From Stereocaulon alpinum (Eukaryota > Ascomycota > Lecanoromycetes > Lecanorales > Stereocaulaceae), in assembly GCA_018257865.1 (NCBI GenBank), contig JAEUBA010000292.1, positions 1 through 12,182 of the forward strand: a DNA stretch of 12,182 bases. The letters run 5' to 3'. The notes beneath the pieces are model-generated. The model was not told the origin of the DNA, did no database searches, and was given only the letters and a program-made list of their open reading frames with translations. How positions within the stretch are numbered: position 1 is the stretch's first letter; each line of letters begins with the position of its first letter. Position numbers and translations under genes: made by a program. This document shows positions 9,919 through 12,182 of the stretch, in pieces.

Positions 9919-10214
9919 TATTACGGCTCGCCTAAAGGTAATTATAGGAGAAGGTAGTAAGCTTTAAAGAGAACTACCTTATATTAGGATTTAGCTAATA
10001 GGCTACGCTTAGTATCTAGAAAATAAGATAAGGAAGAAAAGAAGTAAGAGCTTAGGAGCTTATAGGCCTAAATACCTCTAGCGCTAGTTAAGCGCTATAT
10101 CCTTAGTCCCGAAAGGGAAAGTATCTGCGTATCTAGTCGCTAGGCTAAGGTTAGCCCCCTAGATCTAGCTAGGTCTAGCCAGATACTAGATCTAGCTAGG
10201 TTAGGATCGTAACA
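9919..10214 (-). repeat. Candidate 5' LTR of element B (about 296 bp)
   Basis: Read on the minus strand it starts TGTTACG at 10214 and ends CGTAATA at 9919, the RIPed form of CGTAACA, giving 7-bp inverted termini as is usual for LTRs. It lies directly upstream of the gag frame of B. No second copy is in the window because B is truncated, so the boundaries rest on terminal motifs and position only. Confidence 0.55.
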
Positions 10215-10229
10215 ATAATACTCTAGTAG

Positions 10230-10276
10230 TATAAGGAGTAGGTTAGACTCCGGGCTAGAGCCCTACCCCTCTACTA
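10230..10276 (+). repeat. 47-bp direct repeat, copy 1, with two small hairpins
   Basis: This is identical to 10778-10824 except for one G/A difference. Each copy can fold a hairpin GGAGT-(7 nt)-ACTCC (10235-10251) immediately followed by GGGCT-(2 nt)-AGCCC (10252-10263). Both stems are intact in both copies. Confidence 0.8.
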
Positions 10277-10508
10277 CCTAGAAGAGGTAAAAGTTAAGGA
10301 TATTAGGTCTAATACCTAGAAGTCCCCCTATTAGGGCCTTTATAGCGTATCTACCCCTTATAACTATTCCCCCCCTTAAGGGACTCGCCCCTAAGGACTA
10401 CTAATAGTATAAGTTAAACTTCCCTTAGATTAACACCGCTTAACGAGAGTTATTAGGTCGTAAGGCCCCTATAGGGCGCCTTACTAAGGCCTAATTAAAG
10501 CCCCTATA

Positions 10509-10694
10509 GGGTACCTCTAAGCTAGCTAATCCGCGCGGTTACTTACGCGATACTATACCTAGTTAAGGCCTTTACTACTAGGGTGCCTCTAAGCTAGCTA
10601 ATTAGCGTATAATAGCGTAATACTATACTTAGTTAAGGCCTTTACTAGGGTACCTCTAAGCTAGCTAATTAGCGCGGTATAGCGCGATATTTAG
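10509..10694 (+). repeat. Tandem repeat, about 70 bp, 2.6 copies
   Basis: Units start at 10509, 10581 and 10648 (lengths 72, 67 and a partial). Each begins GGGT(A/G)CCTCTAAGCTAGCTAA, then a CG-rich middle, and the full units end in TAAGGCCTTTACTA. On the minus strand each unit contains TAGCTTAGAGG, which fits the loose tRNA A-box pattern; this may be chance. The last unit runs into the tRNA-like relic. Confidence 0.75.
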
Positions 10695-10761
10695 TACCCC
10701 TCTAAGAGTCGAACCCCCGACCTTATACGCTAAGGCGCCTAGGCGATTAACTAACGGAGTA
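10695..10761 (-). pseudogene. tRNA-like relic
   Basis: On the minus strand the segment contains GGTTCGACTC, a near-perfect T-arm/B-box core, preceded by a possible anticodon arm (CCTT...AAGG) and a D-arm-like stretch. Ends TACTCCG and AGGGGTA can pair at six of seven positions with a G-T wobble. It is only 67 nt long, the T stem is largely broken, and position 33 is not T under the best fold, so it is not a working tRNA. A RIPed tRNA or a tRNA-derived SINE head are both possible. Isotype not assigned. Confidence 0.4.
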
Positions 10762-10777
10762 TCGGACCTAATATAAT

Positions 10778-10824
10778 TATAAGGAGTAGGTTAGACTCCG
10801 GGCTAAAGCCCTACCCCTCTACTA
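10778..10824 (+). repeat. 47-bp direct repeat, copy 2, with two small hairpins
   Basis: This is the second copy of 10230-10276 in the same orientation. The stems GGAGT/ACTCC (10783-10799) and GGGCT/AGCCC (10800-10811) are both kept. Its last two bases overlap the proposed start of the element C LTR, suggesting C inserted at or next to its end. Confidence 0.8.
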
Positions 10825-11253
10825 TTACGATCCTAATCTAGGGGTCTTTAATAGCTTACTAGTCCTTTATTACTTACTAGTATTTATACACCCTATTATA
10901 ACGGGGTGGTTTAACTCCTACGGGTAAATCACATAGTATATTAAGTACTAGAAGGTAATAGAGATAGATAGTCGTTAAATTATCTTCAGCTAAGACTCCT
11001 CTCTATTATATAAGTTAAATATAAAGAGATAAGAATATATTCTACTAAAGGAAAACCCTTCTTTATATATTTACCTTAATTATACTAAGTCCTAACCTAA
11101 TCTAAGTAATCTAGCCCTATATCTACTATATTACTCTATAATCTACCTAATATACCTTAGATTACCTATATTACTAGGTCCTCTCCTAATAGTCCTTTAC
11201 CTACTAACCCTATTATATACCTTACTTATAACCTTACGGGGTTACCCGTAATA
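10823..11253 (+). repeat. Candidate 5' LTR of element C (about 431 bp)
   Basis: It begins TATTACGATCC and ends CGTAATA, perfect 7-bp inverted termini that fit RIPed TGTTACG...CGTAACA. The first 19 bases match the start of the B LTR, in opposite orientation, apart from RIP-type differences; after that they diverge. A decayed plus-strand ORF starts just downstream. No partner LTR is present in the window, so this is a proposal from terminal motifs and context. Confidence 0.4.
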
Positions 11254-11269
11254 TAATCCCCTTATTTAG

Positions 11270-12060
11270 TTATTTTCGTCCCGAAAGTAACTTAATAACT
11301 TAAGTATTTCTTCCTTATATTAAGGATTAAGAAACTAACGAACTCCCTTACTTATTATTATTAGTTAGTCCTAAAACTTAGGATAGCTTCCTTATTAAAA
11401 CGCTCTTATATATAGTATACTAACTTAGGTCTCCTATATTATATAGGGGAAGTATCCGACTAATATATTAAGTATATTTATAGTAGTAATAAGTATAAGC
11501 TATCTCTACTTAATATTCTAAAATAGAAACGGATAGAGGAATAGCGTACTAAATTACGTAGCGAAGAGGATAAAGCTTTTATAAAACTATCTTATCTATA
11601 GAAATAGATTTAAAGGATTAAGGTAGACTAAGCGAAGATAGTCTAATAAGAGGTAAAGAATATTAAGTTCTTAAAGAAGGAAGAGGAAAGGGAGAAGGAA
11701 GCTACTACTTCTAAAGTCCTAAGCGACCTACCGTCCTTTAATATAAGTAAGATTAACTTCTCTAAGTAGGATCCCCTAACTACGGATTTCGTTTCTAAAA
11801 CTACTCTAGCTTCTTAGGGTAATTAAGTATAGATAGTAATTCCTATATATTCTCTAACTAGTTATAGTCTAACTACTTTATTAGATACCTCTTCTTTCCT
11901 TTAATTACCTAATAATCTAGAATTTCCTTAATATTATACTCCTTATTATCCTAGTCTAAGAGTAGCGGTACGGTCCTTAGTAGTATTTTAGGGTTTACTT
12001 TCTTAAGTAATAATATATAGAATACTAGATACTTCCTTATTAGTTACGGGAGGTTTAGTA
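11270..12060 (+). pseudogene. Decayed ORF with Zn2Cys6-like Cys pattern and coiled coil
   Basis: In one plus frame (codons in phase with 11401), six Tyr codons, all TAT, at 11407, 11416, 11437, 11464, 11473 and 11494 have the spacing C-x2-C-x6-C-x8-C-x2-C-x6-C expected of a Zn(II)2Cys6 cluster if each TAT was TGT. A strongly charged helical region follows (about 11521-11700) with K-R-I-E-E, K-L-R-S-E-E-D and K-K-E-E-E-R-E-K-E, typical of a coiled coil, then a Ser/Thr-rich tail. The first in-phase stop after the tail is TAA at 11902-11904, but RIP makes it untrustworthy and the frame may run on to the inverted repeat. Ascomycete genomes carry many uncharacterised proteins with a Cys cluster followed by a coiled coil, which this resembles. 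It may be the first ORF of element C or an unrelated captured gene. Start unassignable. Confidence 0.5.
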
Positions 12061-12065
12061 TATAG

Positions 12066-12138
12066 TTGATTGATTGATTGGTTTATACGCCTATTCTAGT
12101 ATCTATATATACTAATGAGGGTGTTCTATTACATTATT
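12066..12138 (-). repeat. Right 73-bp inverted repeat starting with (TTGA)n
   Basis: This is the inverted copy of 48-120, differing at two of 73 positions: one A/G in the TTGA run and one transversion near the outer end. It begins with three TTGA units and one TTGG and ends in ACATTATT. TG and CA dinucleotides are retained, in contrast to the RIPed sequence just before it. Confidence 0.85.
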
Positions 12139-12182
12139 TGTGAAACCAGTAGATGGTACACGTAGTGTGCCTTTCCTAGCCG
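12139..12182. other. Right flank with normal base composition
   Basis: In these 44 bases CA and TG dinucleotides are frequent again, an abrupt change from the interior, so this is probably un-RIPed host DNA. No gene can be called in so short a piece. Confidence 0.5.

Larger units (their letters stand above)
121..10214 (-). mobile_element. Ty3/gypsy LTR retrotransposon B, 3'-truncated, interrupted by element A
   Basis: The element runs right to left: 5' LTR (9919-10214), gag with zinc knuckle (about 9890-8249), then protease and RT edge (1356-121). Element A plus one copy of its target-site duplication (1362-8248) splits it between the knuckle and the protease. Removing that insert joins gag to pol with the protease in the -1 frame. 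The 3' half of pol and the 3' LTR are absent, because the element ends at the inverted repeat at 120. The motif order and the spacer between protease and RT resemble a gypsy clade common in ascomycetes; this is a recalled similarity, not a database match. Confidence 0.75.
10215..10822. other. Spacer between elements B and C with repeats and a tRNA-like relic
   Basis: This 608-bp stretch separates two divergently oriented LTR candidates. It holds two 47-bp direct repeats near its ends, a roughly 70-bp tandem repeat and a tRNA-like segment, listed separately. Between 10277 and 10508 I see no gene or repeat, only RIP-type CTA-rich sequence with some GC-rich runs. It is more GC-rich than the retroelements. 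Confidence 0.5.
48..12138. mobile_element. RIP-mutated nested retroelement island bounded by 73-bp inverted repeats
   Basis: The block contains Ty3/gypsy element B (minus), chromovirus A nested in it (minus), a spacer with small repeats, and a probable third LTR element C (plus). It starts and ends with inverted copies of one 73-bp sequence. Almost all CpA/TpG inside has become TpA while CpG survives, the classic mark of RIP, a premeiotic fungal defence acting on duplicated DNA. The outer unit could be a TIR transposon that collected insertions, a short palindromic MITE split by retroelements, or an accidental arrangement. No transposase for an outer unit was seen, and no target-site duplication is visible at the outer ends. 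Confidence 0.7.

Noticed and set aside
10509..10694. CRISPR-like array
   Set aside because: Adjacent units repeat almost end to end without unique spacers, and the context is a fungal RIPed repeat.
48..12138. Maverick/Polinton or other large TIR DNA transposon
   Set aside because: The TIRs and overall length suggested it, but the integrase and RT belong to nested gypsy elements and I found no protein-primed polymerase, packaging ATPase or capsid frame.

Overview
The window looks like a transposon graveyard in a filamentous ascomycete (Pezizomycotina) that uses repeat-induced point mutation (RIP). Across about 12 kb nearly every CpA/TpG has become TpA. From 121 to 1080, for example, I find one CA and one TG, while CpG stays common. 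The result is a TA-, CTA-, TAG- and TTA-rich sequence. Every coding frame is recognisable only after reading its TAA/TAG stops as former CAA/CAG/TGG codons and many Tyr codons as former Cys or His. No intact gene is present.

Layout from the left: a short normal-looking flank (1-47); a 73-bp inverted repeat (48-120); the 3' part of a truncated Ty3/gypsy element 'B' on the minus strand (protease plus the N-terminal edge of reverse transcriptase, 121-1356); a complete Ty3/gypsy chromovirus 'A', also minus strand (1362-8243), with 249-bp LTRs and a GAACT target-site duplication, inserted inside B; the rest of B (gag 8249-about 9890, 5' LTR 9919-10214); a 608-bp spacer (10215-10822) holding two 47-bp direct repeats, a roughly 70-bp tandem repeat and a tRNA-like relic; a probable plus-strand LTR element 'C' (candidate 5' LTR 10823-11253), whose internal region carries a decayed ORF with a Zn2Cys6-like Cys pattern and a coiled coil; the second 73-bp inverted repeat (12066-12138); and a normal flank with ordinary CA/TG content.

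The history read from the sequence: B and C lie back to back, A landed between the gag zinc knuckle and the protease of B, and the block was then heavily RIPed. In A, protease, reverse transcriptase (RT), RNase H, integrase and chromodomain keep a single frame over about 3.5 kb, so decay was by substitution rather than indels. The two A LTRs differ at 17 of 249 positions, all transitions. In both A and B the protease frame lies -1 to gag, as in fungal elements that use -1 frameshifting. The 73-bp inverted repeats keep their CA/TG dinucleotides and sit at the RIP boundary. They are the least explained part of the window, together with the Zn2Cys6/coiled-coil ORF. I see no intact host gene, CRISPR array, riboswitch or functional RNA gene.
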